NCBI GenBank assembly: GCA_016223105.1
Contig: JACRPR010000006.1
Span: 1-43,645 of the forward strand
DNA length: 43,645 nt
Origin: Chloroflexota bacterium
GTDB lineage: Bacteria > Chloroflexota > Anaerolineae > UBA4142
Direction of reading: 5' to 3'
Both the position numbers and the translations under genes were made by a program. This document shows positions 1-8,518 of this stretch, piece after piece. Position 1 is the stretch's first letter, and each line of letters begins with the position of its first letter. Under the pieces are notes generated by a model. The model searched no databases and had not been told where the DNA came from. It saw only the letters and a list, made by a program, of their open reading frames with translations.

Positions 1-390
1 ACTCGGAATTTTTTGCGTTCACGCAAGTGCACCGAAGCGGCGAGGGATGACAATATGCTTGTTTCAATTCCTCACTCGGAATTTTTTGCGTTCACGCTTC
101 TTGTGCTTTTGCTTTTTGCTCTTCGGTCGCTTGAGTTTCAATTCCTCACTCGGAATTTTTTGCGTTCACGCCCGCGCAAATCGCGTTCACCGTCGGCATA
201 CCGCTTCGTTTCAATTCCTCACTCGGAATTTTTTGCGTTCACGCCAAAATTAAATCGCTCTAGGCGCATTGTAGAGAGTGTGTTTCAATTCCTCACTCGG
301 AATTTTTTGCGTTCACGCCTGACTGGGGCAGAATTGCCAAGATATGTGTTGCAGTTTCAATTCCTCACTCGGAATTTTTTGCGTTCACGC
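1..390 (-). CRISPR. Type I-D CRISPR array, leader-proximal part
   Basis: Five complete identical 37-bp repeats lie at 61-97, 135-171, 208-244, 282-318 and 354-390, and a sixth is cut by the window start (1-24). The five spacers are 35-37 bp and all differ. Read on the minus strand the repeat begins GCGTGAACGC and ends GGAATTGAAAC, so its last eight bases ATTGAAAC are the usual 5' handle of crRNAs. An AATTCC/GGAATT stem with a six-base loop lies just before that handle. This, and the position of the cas genes on the other side, show that the array is transcribed leftward and that its leader lies at 391-620. The newest spacer is therefore 319-353. I saw no spacer match inside the window by eye. 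Confidence 0.98.
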
Positions 391-620
391 GGCGGGCGCT
401 CGAAATACCACAATCTTCGACATTTGTGCCTGTTTTCCGCCGCCACCGACCACTAGACGACCATCCTCTCGAGTACCTCATCGTAGGTTTTCTCCCTTCC
501 GCCCTCTCGTTGCCTTGGTTTCCACAAATCCTGCGCTTTTTTCGCCTCAAACCCGCGGCGAGCGCCGTCGTGTGAACACGCCACTGCCGACTCGCTCGCA
601 GTGCGTTCACGCAAAAAAAA
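391..620 (-). promoter_or_regulatory. CRISPR leader with a repeat-like hairpin
   Basis: This 230-bp stretch lies between the cas2 stop codon and the first repeat and carries no convincing gene. It is the leader by position. Just after cas2, on the minus strand, there is a run of eight T followed by GCGTGAACGCA, which is exactly the first 11 bases of the array repeat, and a few bases later CGAGT, also a repeat element. The same segment can fold into an interrupted hairpin (arms about 572-587 and 598-610, with CACTGC pairing GCAGTG). No promoter could be placed with confidence. Confidence 0.65.
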
Positions 621-905
621 TCAAACCACGAATACCTTTTCGTCTTTGGGTTTATCTCCGCCGATCGTTTCGACGCGACTGACGCACATCACACACATCG
701 GATAGAACCGTACACTGTCCTCGTTCGGTTTGAGATGCCGCGCCAAGCGCTGTTGCAAAATCAACATTTGCTTTTTCGTTACCCACACCTCAAACAACGA
801 ATACTGCGTCCACTTGCCAAACCCTTGCAAAACATCAAAAACCTTGTTGCGCCGCTTGTCACTTGAAATATCGTATGCGATCACATAGAAACTCTTGTCT
901 TCCAT
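621..905 (-). CDS. cas2: CRISPR-associated protein Cas2
   Basis: A 94-residue Cas2, the small ferredoxin-fold subunit that dimerises between two Cas1 dimers in the spacer-integration complex. The N-terminus reads FYVIAYDISSDKRR, a Cas2 first beta strand with its conserved aspartate, followed by KVFDVLQGFGKWTQYSLFEV, which is typical of the family. An upstream in-frame GTG at 923 would overlap the cas1 stop, but the ATG at 905 has AGGTG seven bases before it, so the shorter form is chosen. It is the last gene of the cas operon, followed by the array leader. Length is normal for Cas2. Confidence 0.96.
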   Translation of the reverse strand: MEDKSFYVIAYDISSDKRRNKVFDVLQGFGKWTQYSLFEVWVTKKQMLILQQRLARHLKPNEDSVRFYPMCVMCVSRVETIGGDKPKDEKVFVV

Positions 906-919
906 TTTACACCTATTGC

Positions 920-2050
920 TCACCGAATCAAAAACGGCGGATACGTCGGAATTTCACCCGTCAACGTTTTCGCCAGCAGGCGCGTTTGCAATTCCAAACA
1001 CCGTTGATACGTCGCCTTGTATCCGAATGTCGGATGCTCGATCGGCGTGCCCATGCGTTCTTCGAATTTTTCGAGAAACGTCCGCCGCGCCGCATCGTTC
1101 ATCCGAAACGAACCGGCTTCCTCGAGAAAATCCTCGCGCTTGAGCGCGTACGTATTGATCAGCGTGATTACCACGCTATCCACAATCGGACAACGAAATT
1201 CTTCCATCAGATCGAGCGCGAGCGCCGGCTTGCCGTACTGCGACGAGTGTAAAAATCCGATATACGGATCAAGCCCGACCACGCCGATTGCCGATTGCAC
1301 CTTGTGCATCAACAAGGTATACCCATAACTCAAAAGCGCGTTCACCGGATCCGTCGGCGGACGCTTACTGCGACCGTTAAAGCCCCAATCCTGTTTGAGC
1401 AACATTCCGAAAACGCCAAAGTACTGCGCCGAGCCAAAACCCTCCAAACCCAGCAAATCATTTACCACCGCGACGGCTGGGTTGGTCGGCAATTCCGCTT
1501 CCGCGTTCGCGGGCGCGGCGTTCCGCTCAAAGCGTTCGACCTGTTCGATGATCGTTTTCAACGCGCCAACGGCGCGCTCAATTTCACCCTGGTCGAGTTT
1601 TCGATTCGCGCGCATCAACAAGGTTCGCAGGTTCGCGAGTTTGCCCGCGACAAAACCTTTTGCCAACGCGAGCGCGCGCATCGGATCATCGTGCGCGCGA
1701 TGTTGCGCCAGCCGAATCAAACTATTTTTGGAAAATTCCGGCGACAAACGCCCGACGAAATTTCCATAGTAAGAAAGAAAACACACTTCGACGCGATTCG
1801 CGAGTAAGGCGTGCAGTGCCGGCGATGTGATCGTCGCGTCGCCGTAGACGACGACCTGATCAATTTTGATCAGCGGCACGCGCACCACGCGCATTTTTTT
1901 GCCGCGCTCGGCTTCGATGGTGGCGCGCGTGTTTTCACCCTCCGCCGGCGGGCGCGCATCCTTGCACTTGTCATCGGGAATTTGGACGATGAGTGTATCG
2001 CCATCTTTTTTCACGATGGCATGCTGTTCGGTAACGTAAAGAGTTGACAT
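920..2050 (-). CDS. cas1: CRISPR-associated endonuclease Cas1
   Basis: A 376-residue Cas1 integrase, the metal-dependent nuclease that inserts new spacers. The metal-binding residues can be placed: Glu203 in the LEGFGSAQYF segment, His268 in GFLHSSQYGKP, and the acidic cluster Asp280-Glu283-Glu284 in LDLMEEFR. The N-terminal beta domain (to about residue 100) and all-helical C-terminal domain have normal lengths. ATG at 2050 is preceded by AGGA. It is followed directly by cas2 and preceded by cas4, forming the adaptation module of this type I-D locus. Residues 175-190 form an Ala/Glu-rich insertion that looks variable. Confidence 0.97.
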   Translation of the reverse strand: MSTLYVTEQHAIVKKDGDTLIVQIPDDKCKDARPPAEGENTRATIEAERGKKMRVVRVPLIKIDQVVVYGDATITSPALHALLANRVEVCFLSYYGNFVGRLSPEFSKNSLIRLAQHRAHDDPMRALALAKGFVAGKLANLRTLLMRANRKLDQGEIERAVGALKTIIEQVERFERNAAPANAEAELPTNPAVAVVNDLLGLEGFGSAQYFGVFGMLLKQDWGFNGRSKRPPTDPVNALLSYGYTLLMHKVQSAIGVVGLDPYIGFLHSSQYGKPALALDLMEEFRCPIVDSVVITLINTYALKREDFLEEAGSFRMNDAARRTFLEKFEERMGTPIEHPTFGYKATYQRCLELQTRLLAKTLTGEIPTYPPFLIR

Positions 2051-2115
2051 ACGCGTCCTGTCGTAAATCGTCGTCGGGTCGAATCGGCGAGTGATCGCGC
2101 GTCACAAGCATCCGC

Positions 2116-2736
2116 CTATCCGACTAACTGACGAACTTCGCGCGGCAAGCAAATCGGCTCCAAACTGCACTCGCGGCATTTCGCGAATTTTTCAAGCGGC
2201 GCGGGCATTTGATTTTCCGTCAACACCGTCCACATCTGCGCGATACATTCGCGCGTCTGGGCGCGCAACGTGTCAGTCAATTCGACGCGCTCGCGCCGGC
2301 GCGAGCCGAAATAAAAGACGAACCCAAATTCGATCGGCGCGACCGGCAATTGCACATCGGCAAACAAATGTCCGCCACTTGCGAGCCGTTCTTCGAGACA
2401 CAATGCTTGCGCGCACAATTGGAAATGGTCGTTCAGCCATTTGCCCAGCACGCCTTTTTTGTACTCGACCGGCGTCACGCGTCCTTGTTCGATTTCGATC
2501 AAGTCCGCAAAGCCGGTCACGCGTAATTGATCCGAGTACACGTACACCCGGCGCGCGGTCGCCTCCGCGCCTTCGTGTTGGATGCCGCTCGTGTGCGCGC
2601 GTTCGTGTTTGATCTGCCCTTCGAGGACGTGCGCGTTGATCTCCATCTCCGCGTTGACAAACTCGATCCAAAAGCGGCGCGGACAATACGCGAACGCGTT
2701 TAACATTGAGACGGGCAAATAATCCGGCAGTTCCAT
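2116..2736 (-). CDS. cas4: CRISPR-associated exonuclease Cas4
   Basis: A 206-residue Cas4, a RecB-family PD-(D/E)XK nuclease with an iron-sulfur cluster that trims prespacers and checks the PAM during adaptation. Cluster cysteines are Cys18 (in FAYCPRRFW) and Cys187, Cys190 and Cys196 near the C-terminus (CRECSLEPIC). Nuclease residues are Asp78 in GFADLI and the Glu-X-Lys of VEYKKG at 90-95. The reading frame is open upstream to 2964 inside cas6, but homology begins at the methionine at 2736, only four bases after the cas6 stop codon, so that start is used. It sits between cas6 and cas1. Confidence 0.95.
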   Translation of the reverse strand: MELPDYLPVSMLNAFAYCPRRFWIEFVNAEMEINAHVLEGQIKHERAHTSGIQHEGAEATARRVYVYSDQLRVTGFADLIEIEQGRVTPVEYKKGVLGKWLNDHFQLCAQALCLEERLASGGHLFADVQLPVAPIEFGFVFYFGSRRRERVELTDTLRAQTRECIAQMWTVLTENQMPAPLEKFAKCRECSLEPICLPREVRQLVG

Positions 2737-2740
2737 AAAT

Positions 2741-3574
2741 CTAACATCTGAAATCTGAAATGCGGCGGCACTGCCCCATACCCATGGTGGTTTTGTAACC
2801 GACACCGGCGTACAACGCGAAATCCGCGAGCGCGTTGAGGATGCGGATCGGCTCGGCGTCGTCGCGCTTGATCTCGTACACGATCTGCCCCGCAAATCCT
2901 TTTTGCGAAAAACGATCAAAACGCAAAACCTGGGTTCGCACCTCGTGTTCCGACACCCACACAAATTCTTGGACCCATTCCAGCACCGCGTCGATGTCGA
3001 GGGGAATCTCGCTAAACTCGCTCCACTTGCGCGCTAAACTATCGAAAACATTCCAGGGCGCCGGAAAAAGTTCAAAGCGTTTGCCGAGATCGGTTTGCCC
3101 CAAACTTAACGCGGTCGGCGAATCGAAGCGCAAGGCGATGGTGCGTTGATCGGGCGCGCGTTCCAAGAGTTCCGCGAACGTGGTGTATCCTGTCCAGAGA
3201 TTCGGTTGTGGCGACGTGATTGCTTCTTCGACCGCAAACGGAATATTTTGCAGTTGAATCGTCGCGGAAGGCAAGGCGCTCATCAATGCTTGTTGGAATG
3301 ATTGAAAAAGCGTTGGGTGCAGAATGGTAAAACGCATCGCGCAACTATCGCCTTCGCGCAAACGCAGACCGCCATTGGCACGCGCGCGTTCCGCCACGCG
3401 CAGAGGTGAAACGGTAAACGGTTGTCTGCCGTTGTTGTCGTGCAACGCTTGTGACAATTCCGGCGTTACCGATTCGATCAGCGCGAGAAACGCCGCGTGT
3501 CCGAACCGCCCGGTCGAGTCTGGCAATTCGCCGGGGGCGCGCGCGCGGAGCCGGAGATGAGTGCTGGTGAGCAT
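2741..3574 (-). CDS. cas6: CRISPR pre-crRNA endonuclease Cas6
   Basis: A 277-residue Cas6, which cuts the repeat transcript to leave the ATTGAAAC handle. The C-terminus carries the glycine-rich loop characteristic of Cas6 (AGVGYKTTMGMGQCRR), and the C-terminal half contains a second RAMP-type fold (QKGFAGQIVYEI). An in-frame ATG at 3619 lies inside csc1, but the ATG at 3574 has AGGGAG six bases upstream, so it is preferred. It lies ten bases after csc1 and four before cas4. A catalytic histidine cannot be assigned by eye; His98 or His15 are possible positions. Confidence 0.9.
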   Translation of the reverse strand: MLTSTHLRLRARAPGELPDSTGRFGHAAFLALIESVTPELSQALHDNNGRQPFTVSPLRVAERARANGGLRLREGDSCAMRFTILHPTLFQSFQQALMSALPSATIQLQNIPFAVEEAITSPQPNLWTGYTTFAELLERAPDQRTIALRFDSPTALSLGQTDLGKRFELFPAPWNVFDSLARKWSEFSEIPLDIDAVLEWVQEFVWVSEHEVRTQVLRFDRFSQKGFAGQIVYEIKRDDAEPIRILNALADFALYAGVGYKTTMGMGQCRRISDFRC

Positions 3575-3584
3575 AGATATCTCC

Positions 3585-4283
3585 CTACTTTTGTTTCCTC
3601 TTTGAGCGCTTTGGTTCATCCATTTTTGGAAATGTGTATTTCATTCCTGTTGGAATTTTGATTCGTCCGCTGTCAAGTTCGTAATATGTTCCATTTATCT
3701 TGGCATTATGAATTAACGATACGGGCGGCATTGAAATCAGATCATACACGATAGGCGAAGCCGAAACATCAAGCGGATTGAGAGGGCATGCCGCGATGAA
3801 CTCGCCCACTCCTTCCTTGATCGTCGCGTATTCTTGTGATTCCACTATCGCCTTGCTCGACCACTTGCCCAAGCGAATCCAACGCGGAAAGGACTTTGGC
3901 ATTTGCTCGCGCGCAATCACAAAAAACTCGAACTGACTGCCGACGGCAATTTCTTTTGCGCGTCCGAACGAAGGCACGTTCAATCGCCCTGGTTCCATTT
4001 GTACGTGATAGTGATTGTCGGCATACTTGAACGTGGACAACGCATAATGGACATGTACGCCGCGCGCAGGCGTCACGTAAATTCCGTGTTCGTTCAACTC
4101 ACTCAGTTGTTCGGCATAACGCGGCACCTGGTCTCGCTGGAAATAGGGCGTCGTGACCAGACCCAGCGCATAGGTCAGCGCGTAATTGTGCAAGTAATCG
4201 CGCGTTTCGTACAGACGCCCAATCTCCCGCGTGGCGAAAAACAGATTCTCGTGCAACGTGAGCCGACAGAGAAAGATTTGCAT
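3585..4283 (-). CDS. csc1: Type I-D Cascade subunit Cas5 (Csc1)
   Basis: A 232-residue Csc1, the Cas5 RAMP protein that holds the crRNA 5' handle in the type I-D effector. The start MQIFLCRLTLHENLFF has the first RAMP beta strand. The middle (YATIKEGVGEF) and the end (SLIHNAKINGTYYELDSGRIKIPTG region) resemble Csc1 proteins. ATG at 4283 follows a perfect GGAGG with five bases between. It is placed between csc2 and cas6, the canonical I-D order. The very basic tail (KRSKRKQK) may contact RNA. Confidence 0.92.
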   Translation of the reverse strand: MQIFLCRLTLHENLFFATREIGRLYETRDYLHNYALTYALGLVTTPYFQRDQVPRYAEQLSELNEHGIYVTPARGVHVHYALSTFKYADNHYHVQMEPGRLNVPSFGRAKEIAVGSQFEFFVIAREQMPKSFPRWIRLGKWSSKAIVESQEYATIKEGVGEFIAACPLNPLDVSASPIVYDLISMPPVSLIHNAKINGTYYELDSGRIKIPTGMKYTFPKMDEPKRSKRKQK

Positions 4284-4303
4284 CGCTTCCTCCAAGCGCA
4301 CAC

Positions 4304-5263
4304 TTATTTTTTGGCGACAAACGTTTTGTAATACGATTGGCTGTCGGCGAACGCGGCTTGCAACATTTGCTTGACCGAATCCGCACTGTTGAGTCGGCTC
4401 ACGAATCCTTGCAAATACGCGTCCAATTCTTTGCCGATGAGTAGTTGGCTTGGCGCAACACCATCAGCTTTCAGCAGATCAGGTATAGTGGTTTGTGCGG
4501 CGGTAAAGGCGGCCTCGGGATCAAGTGGGTCGGGTGGATTGAACTTGCTCTGTGCTTTGAGCGCGTCGTGCAAGATTTGGGTCAGTTTGAGGTTGGAGAA
4601 AATCTCGCCATCGGTCAACGCAATCGCGACGATGCGGTTTTGCACTGTGCCTGTGCGCGTGGGTTGCGCGCCGTAGCGCGAGGTGCGAATGACATTCGTG
4701 AGAACGTACTCGAACAAGGGCGCAGTCAGGTCGCGCGTTGTGATGACGGCGGGGAAAACGACTTGCGGCCGCACATGATCGGCTTCGTTGATACGACTCG
4801 TCACTACTCCTTCTCGACTCATCGTGCCGCTTTCGTATGGCGCGTTCAACGTGAACGCTTCGTGCGAACTATCGTACGGCGTCAAACTGAATCCTGTGTC
4901 GGTGATGACTTTGGATTTTTCCGAACCTGCATCGCCAATCGCAAAACCATACGCGATGCAATCGGGGCAGGTCATACAAAACTTGACGTTATAATCGCAC
5001 GATTCGGCGGTGATAAGTTCATAGTGCCGCAACATCTCGCGCCCCGTCAAGCGTTCGGGCGCAGTTTGCTTGCGCTTGAAAATCGTTAGCCGCGTGACCA
5101 CTTGCTTGTCGCTCTCGCCAGCGGTGACACGCGCGGTGTTCAACTCGCCGTCGGTTTGAAACACGGCATACGAATCAGTCACGCGGAGCGTGATGATATG
5201 TGCGTAATAGCCCGACGGTTTGGGCGGAACTTGCTTGGGAAACCAAGATGTGTTGAGAGACAT
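4304..5263 (-). CDS. csc2: Type I-D Cascade backbone subunit Cas7 (Csc2)
   Basis: A 319-residue Csc2, the Cas7 protein that polymerises along the crRNA spacer. The segment CMTCPDCIAYGFAIGD holds a CxxC pair seen in Csc2, followed by a Thr/Asp-rich thumb region (TGFSLTPYDSSHEAFTLNAPYESG) and by LFEYVLTNVIRTSRYGAQ, the typical Csc2 core helix. An in-frame ATG at 5293 exists, but the ATG at 5263 has AGGAGG six bases upstream and is used. It is 48 bases downstream of cas10d and 20 upstream of csc1. Confidence 0.95.
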   Translation of the reverse strand: MSLNTSWFPKQVPPKPSGYYAHIITLRVTDSYAVFQTDGELNTARVTAGESDKQVVTRLTIFKRKQTAPERLTGREMLRHYELITAESCDYNVKFCMTCPDCIAYGFAIGDAGSEKSKVITDTGFSLTPYDSSHEAFTLNAPYESGTMSREGVVTSRINEADHVRPQVVFPAVITTRDLTAPLFEYVLTNVIRTSRYGAQPTRTGTVQNRIVAIALTDGEIFSNLKLTQILHDALKAQSKFNPPDPLDPEAAFTAAQTTIPDLLKADGVAPSQLLIGKELDAYLQGFVSRLNSADSVKQMLQAAFADSQSYYKTFVAKK

Positions 5264-5311
5264 TTTTTCCTCCTGGGAATGTGGGACAAACACTTGCGCG
5301 AATTTGTCCGA

Positions 5312-8300
5312 TTACGATTTGCGCGCCGCACGTTCTTCGGCGTCGAGCGTGAGATAGATAGATTCGCACGCATTCTTGAGCAGATTCAATTGCTTGCCGC
5401 GCAACGCGGCAGTGTCGCCTTTGAGTGCGCCAAAATACACTTGTTCGAGAAAGTAGCGCGCAAATTGTTGGACGGCTTCGGCGCGACTTTCGCGGGCACT
5501 GCCTGCGGGCATTCGACCTTCCGCGCGATCAGTCAAAACATTTTCGACCAACGCGTTCAGTCTGCCTTCCAATGCTTCTTGCAATCCAGCGCGGTCGAAC
5601 AAGCGCGGATCGGCGCGCAAGATGGTTTCTGCCGCGACCTGGATCGGTTTCAGAATCGCGTTGGACTTGAAACCATCTGCGCGGTAAAACCCTCGATACA
5701 AACGGGTCAATTCTCTCGCGTGACTCATACTGTCACCTCCTTTTAATTCGTCGAGTATGCGAACAAACTCTTGGTAGATTTTTGCTTTGTCGGCAAAGAT
5801 CGAATCACGATTATTCTTGCGTTGCCATTTTTTGAGATAAGCGAACGCAGAGAGCGAACTGTCGGACAAGGCGCGCGCGAGCGCGGGAATATCCTGCCAA
5901 CGATAATCGTAACCGCCCCTGCCCATTCCAGCATTGCCGTCGAGATGGATAAAGTACGCGACTGTCAATACGCGCAAACGTTTCATCAATCCGTCTAACG
6001 AAATGCGTTCGCGCCCAACCAGGTATTTCACAAAATCGTGCGGCGCGTCGAGAAAAACGGTTTCGTCCAACTCGTCCGCTTCGAGCATCAACGGTAACGG
6101 CGATTCCGACGCAATTACTTTGACATCGAGCGTGAGCGGCAGAATGAGCGCGAGGAACGCAGGATTGATCCACGCTTCGGCGTCTTTGGCATCGCGGCTC
6201 GCCGGCGGCACACCCATAAAGTAAAATGTCACGGGTTCGTTCTCTGGAAATTGCAGACGGAACAATCGATCACTCGCGCGATTCTCCAACAGCGTCACAT
6301 CAAGCAAGAGCGGTTGCAAGCGTTGATAGGTTTGCGCGTCCAGATGGAGGGTAGAGCGATGTTCCGCATCTTCAGTGATGAGCGACTTGCGGAGTGATGT
6401 GACACTGATGCGTTTCAGTTGCAGATAGGCGGATTCAAATGCCTTCAATGTTTCGGGCGTAAAGAAATACGTCGGGTAGAAGAACAAATAGCGCATCCGT
6501 TGTCCTTCAAACCGCCCGCCTGTTGCGGCAGTGCGATTCATCAGGATTTGGCGCAACATCATTTCAACCGAGCAAATCTGGCAGATGTTGCGAATCGCTT
6601 TGGAACTGTGCAGAGGTTGCTTGTTCGTGTACACTTGCGGTGCGAACAAGATACCCGCCTCGCGTTGTTCGTCCACGTTATAAGATGAAGAGCAAAGCGA
6701 ACAAACCGCCGTTGCGCCGTGTCCTTTTTTCTTCGCGGCAGAGTATCGTTCCAATTCTTTTTCTGCCATTGCGCGCAAATCATCACTCGCGGTTTGCGTC
6801 GCTGTTGGTTTACCGCCGCCATAACTCAAGACTCGTTCGATGTATATGCGTACATCGTCCCAGCCCGCATCGCTCATTTTCGTTTCTGGCAATTGCTTAA
6901 GGATTTGATTCGCCAGCCCTTCGATGAGCTCGCGCCATTCGCCAGGGTCCGCACCAGGATGTTTTTTTACATACGTGCCTGCCGCCAGGTACCAGTGATA
7001 TGCTACGCCGCCCGCGCGATTGTCACGCGGAATTGCGTCAAAGGTTTTGCGGAGTTTGCTCAATCCGAGCGCTTCGAGCAACAAGCTCGTCACATCCAAT
7101 TCGATTTCGCGTTCGGCGATCACTTTTTCAACGCGCTGACAAAACTCGGCAAGTTGATCCACGCGAATATCATCGGGCAAGTCCAGGTCTGCGCTTTCGG
7201 GCGCAAGCCCTTTCTCGCGCATTGCGGTATAGCGCGTGTTCGCCGAAGATTTTTTTGCTTCCGTGATTAGTTTGTATGCCGCCAGCGCAGTCAGTCGAAT
7301 TTCTTCGGTGGGGGTAAAGTGCAAATCATAGTACGCCGCACGCTTGAATCCCTTGCCATCCCGCGAGAAACCAATCAACGCGGCGGGATTCGCAATCTGA
7401 CGTTTGCACGCCGCTTGCATCCGTTGAATCGTCGCTCGAGTCACTTGCGCGACATCAGGCGCGGGGGGCGCATCCGCACGTTCGAGATAAACGACACCAC
7501 TCGGCGCATAGAGCAACGCGACGCGGGTCTTGTGTTCCATCGCCGCGAGCGCGGCGATGTGGATAAAGTTCGTCAACACGCCGCGATTTTCGGCGATGTG
7601 ATGATAGGCAAAATGCGCCTGATTGTCCGACAAGTCAACCAGGATTGAACGCATCTTGGGATTCGCGACAAGGTCGCGCGGGTTGCGTGCGATGTACGCT
7701 ATCAGATCAGCCAAGCGGCTCAAGTCTGCGAGCAATTGGCGCGTGCGCCCGTTTAGCGTTTGGCGCGGCAGTTCGCTGAGATTCAACATCGTGCCCCAAC
7801 GCACTTGGGTATTGCAAGCCATATAGATCAAATCGTGCAGAACCACATCCACGCCGCCAATCGGCGCAAGGAACTGATCGAGTCGCAAGCGCGCGCACCA
7901 TTCACGAAAAATATTTTCGACAAGCGGCAGGTGGGTCGCCGCGTTCACCTTGTCGTGCGCTAAACCTGATTGTTCAAGCCACGCATCCACTTGTGGCAAT
8001 TTGAGCCAATCGTGCAGGGTATAGCCCGCGCATAACAAGCGATACGCTTTCTCATCGAAGAAATGCAAGCGTGGCGCGTCCCAGGTTTTGAGCGTGCGCG
8101 CAATCTGCGCCGTTGGAAACAAGCCATTGACCAAGTGTGCGCGCAAAGATTGATCCGCTTTATAGCGTTCGACTTCTTCCGCGCGCTTGCCCTCGGCAAG
8201 TTTCTGTGCGGCAAATTCGCCGCCCTTGGCACTTTCCGCCGCGAGCCACGCCGACAATTCTGGCACGACGAAATTCACGTAATCGCGCAACACGGCCTCG

Positions 8301-8494
8301 TCTGGCGCAGTCTGGCTAACCGCCGAACGCAACAATGCGGAAAAGAGCGGTTCGGATGCAGGACGTTCTTCTTCGGGTTCTGCTGCGCGTTCGTCTTGCG
8401 CGAGCAAATCGCCGAGAATTTCTTCTTCGTTCAAATTGGGCTCGGACTTGATTTCAGTCGGTTTCGTTTTCTTGATTGTCTTTGATCGCGCCAT
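5312..8494 (-). CDS. csc3: Type I-D large subunit Cas10d (Csc3) with HD nuclease
   Basis: A 1060-residue Cas10d, the signature protein of type I-D and the large subunit of its effector. An acidic low-complexity N-terminus is followed by an HD nuclease region with His120 and the His161-Asp162 pair in GYTLHDWLK, and a later HD in VVLHDLIYM. A zinc site of two CxxC pairs (CSLCSSS and ICQIC) lies at roughly residues 640-690. In type I-D the HD nuclease is on this protein and not on Cas3, and that is what is seen here. The GGDD cyclase motif of type III Cas10 is not evident. ATG at 8494 follows GGAGG. Confidence 0.95.
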   Translation of the reverse strand: MARSKTIKKTKPTEIKSEPNLNEEEILGDLLAQDERAAEPEEERPASEPLFSALLRSAVSQTAPDEAVLRDYVNFVVPELSAWLAAESAKGGEFAAQKLAEGKRAEEVERYKADQSLRAHLVNGLFPTAQIARTLKTWDAPRLHFFDEKAYRLLCAGYTLHDWLKLPQVDAWLEQSGLAHDKVNAATHLPLVENIFREWCARLRLDQFLAPIGGVDVVLHDLIYMACNTQVRWGTMLNLSELPRQTLNGRTRQLLADLSRLADLIAYIARNPRDLVANPKMRSILVDLSDNQAHFAYHHIAENRGVLTNFIHIAALAAMEHKTRVALLYAPSGVVYLERADAPPAPDVAQVTRATIQRMQAACKRQIANPAALIGFSRDGKGFKRAAYYDLHFTPTEEIRLTALAAYKLITEAKKSSANTRYTAMREKGLAPESADLDLPDDIRVDQLAEFCQRVEKVIAEREIELDVTSLLLEALGLSKLRKTFDAIPRDNRAGGVAYHWYLAAGTYVKKHPGADPGEWRELIEGLANQILKQLPETKMSDAGWDDVRIYIERVLSYGGGKPTATQTASDDLRAMAEKELERYSAAKKKGHGATAVCSLCSSSYNVDEQREAGILFAPQVYTNKQPLHSSKAIRNICQICSVEMMLRQILMNRTAATGGRFEGQRMRYLFFYPTYFFTPETLKAFESAYLQLKRISVTSLRKSLITEDAEHRSTLHLDAQTYQRLQPLLLDVTLLENRASDRLFRLQFPENEPVTFYFMGVPPASRDAKDAEAWINPAFLALILPLTLDVKVIASESPLPLMLEADELDETVFLDAPHDFVKYLVGRERISLDGLMKRLRVLTVAYFIHLDGNAGMGRGGYDYRWQDIPALARALSDSSLSAFAYLKKWQRKNNRDSIFADKAKIYQEFVRILDELKGGDSMSHARELTRLYRGFYRADGFKSNAILKPIQVAAETILRADPRLFDRAGLQEALEGRLNALVENVLTDRAEGRMPAGSARESRAEAVQQFARYFLEQVYFGALKGDTAALRGKQLNLLKNACESIYLTLDAEERAARKS

Positions 8495-8518
8495 CTTTTT
8501 CCTCCGAATCATCCTTGT

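Noticed and set aside
1..390. Self-targeting spacers
   Set aside because: No spacer was found elsewhere in the window by eye; a real search of the whole genome would be needed.
13..456. Open frames across the CRISPR array
   Set aside because: They translate the repeats themselves and are not genes.
605..625. Terminator at the end of the cas operon
   Set aside because: The T-run lies before and not after the hairpin on the transcribed strand.
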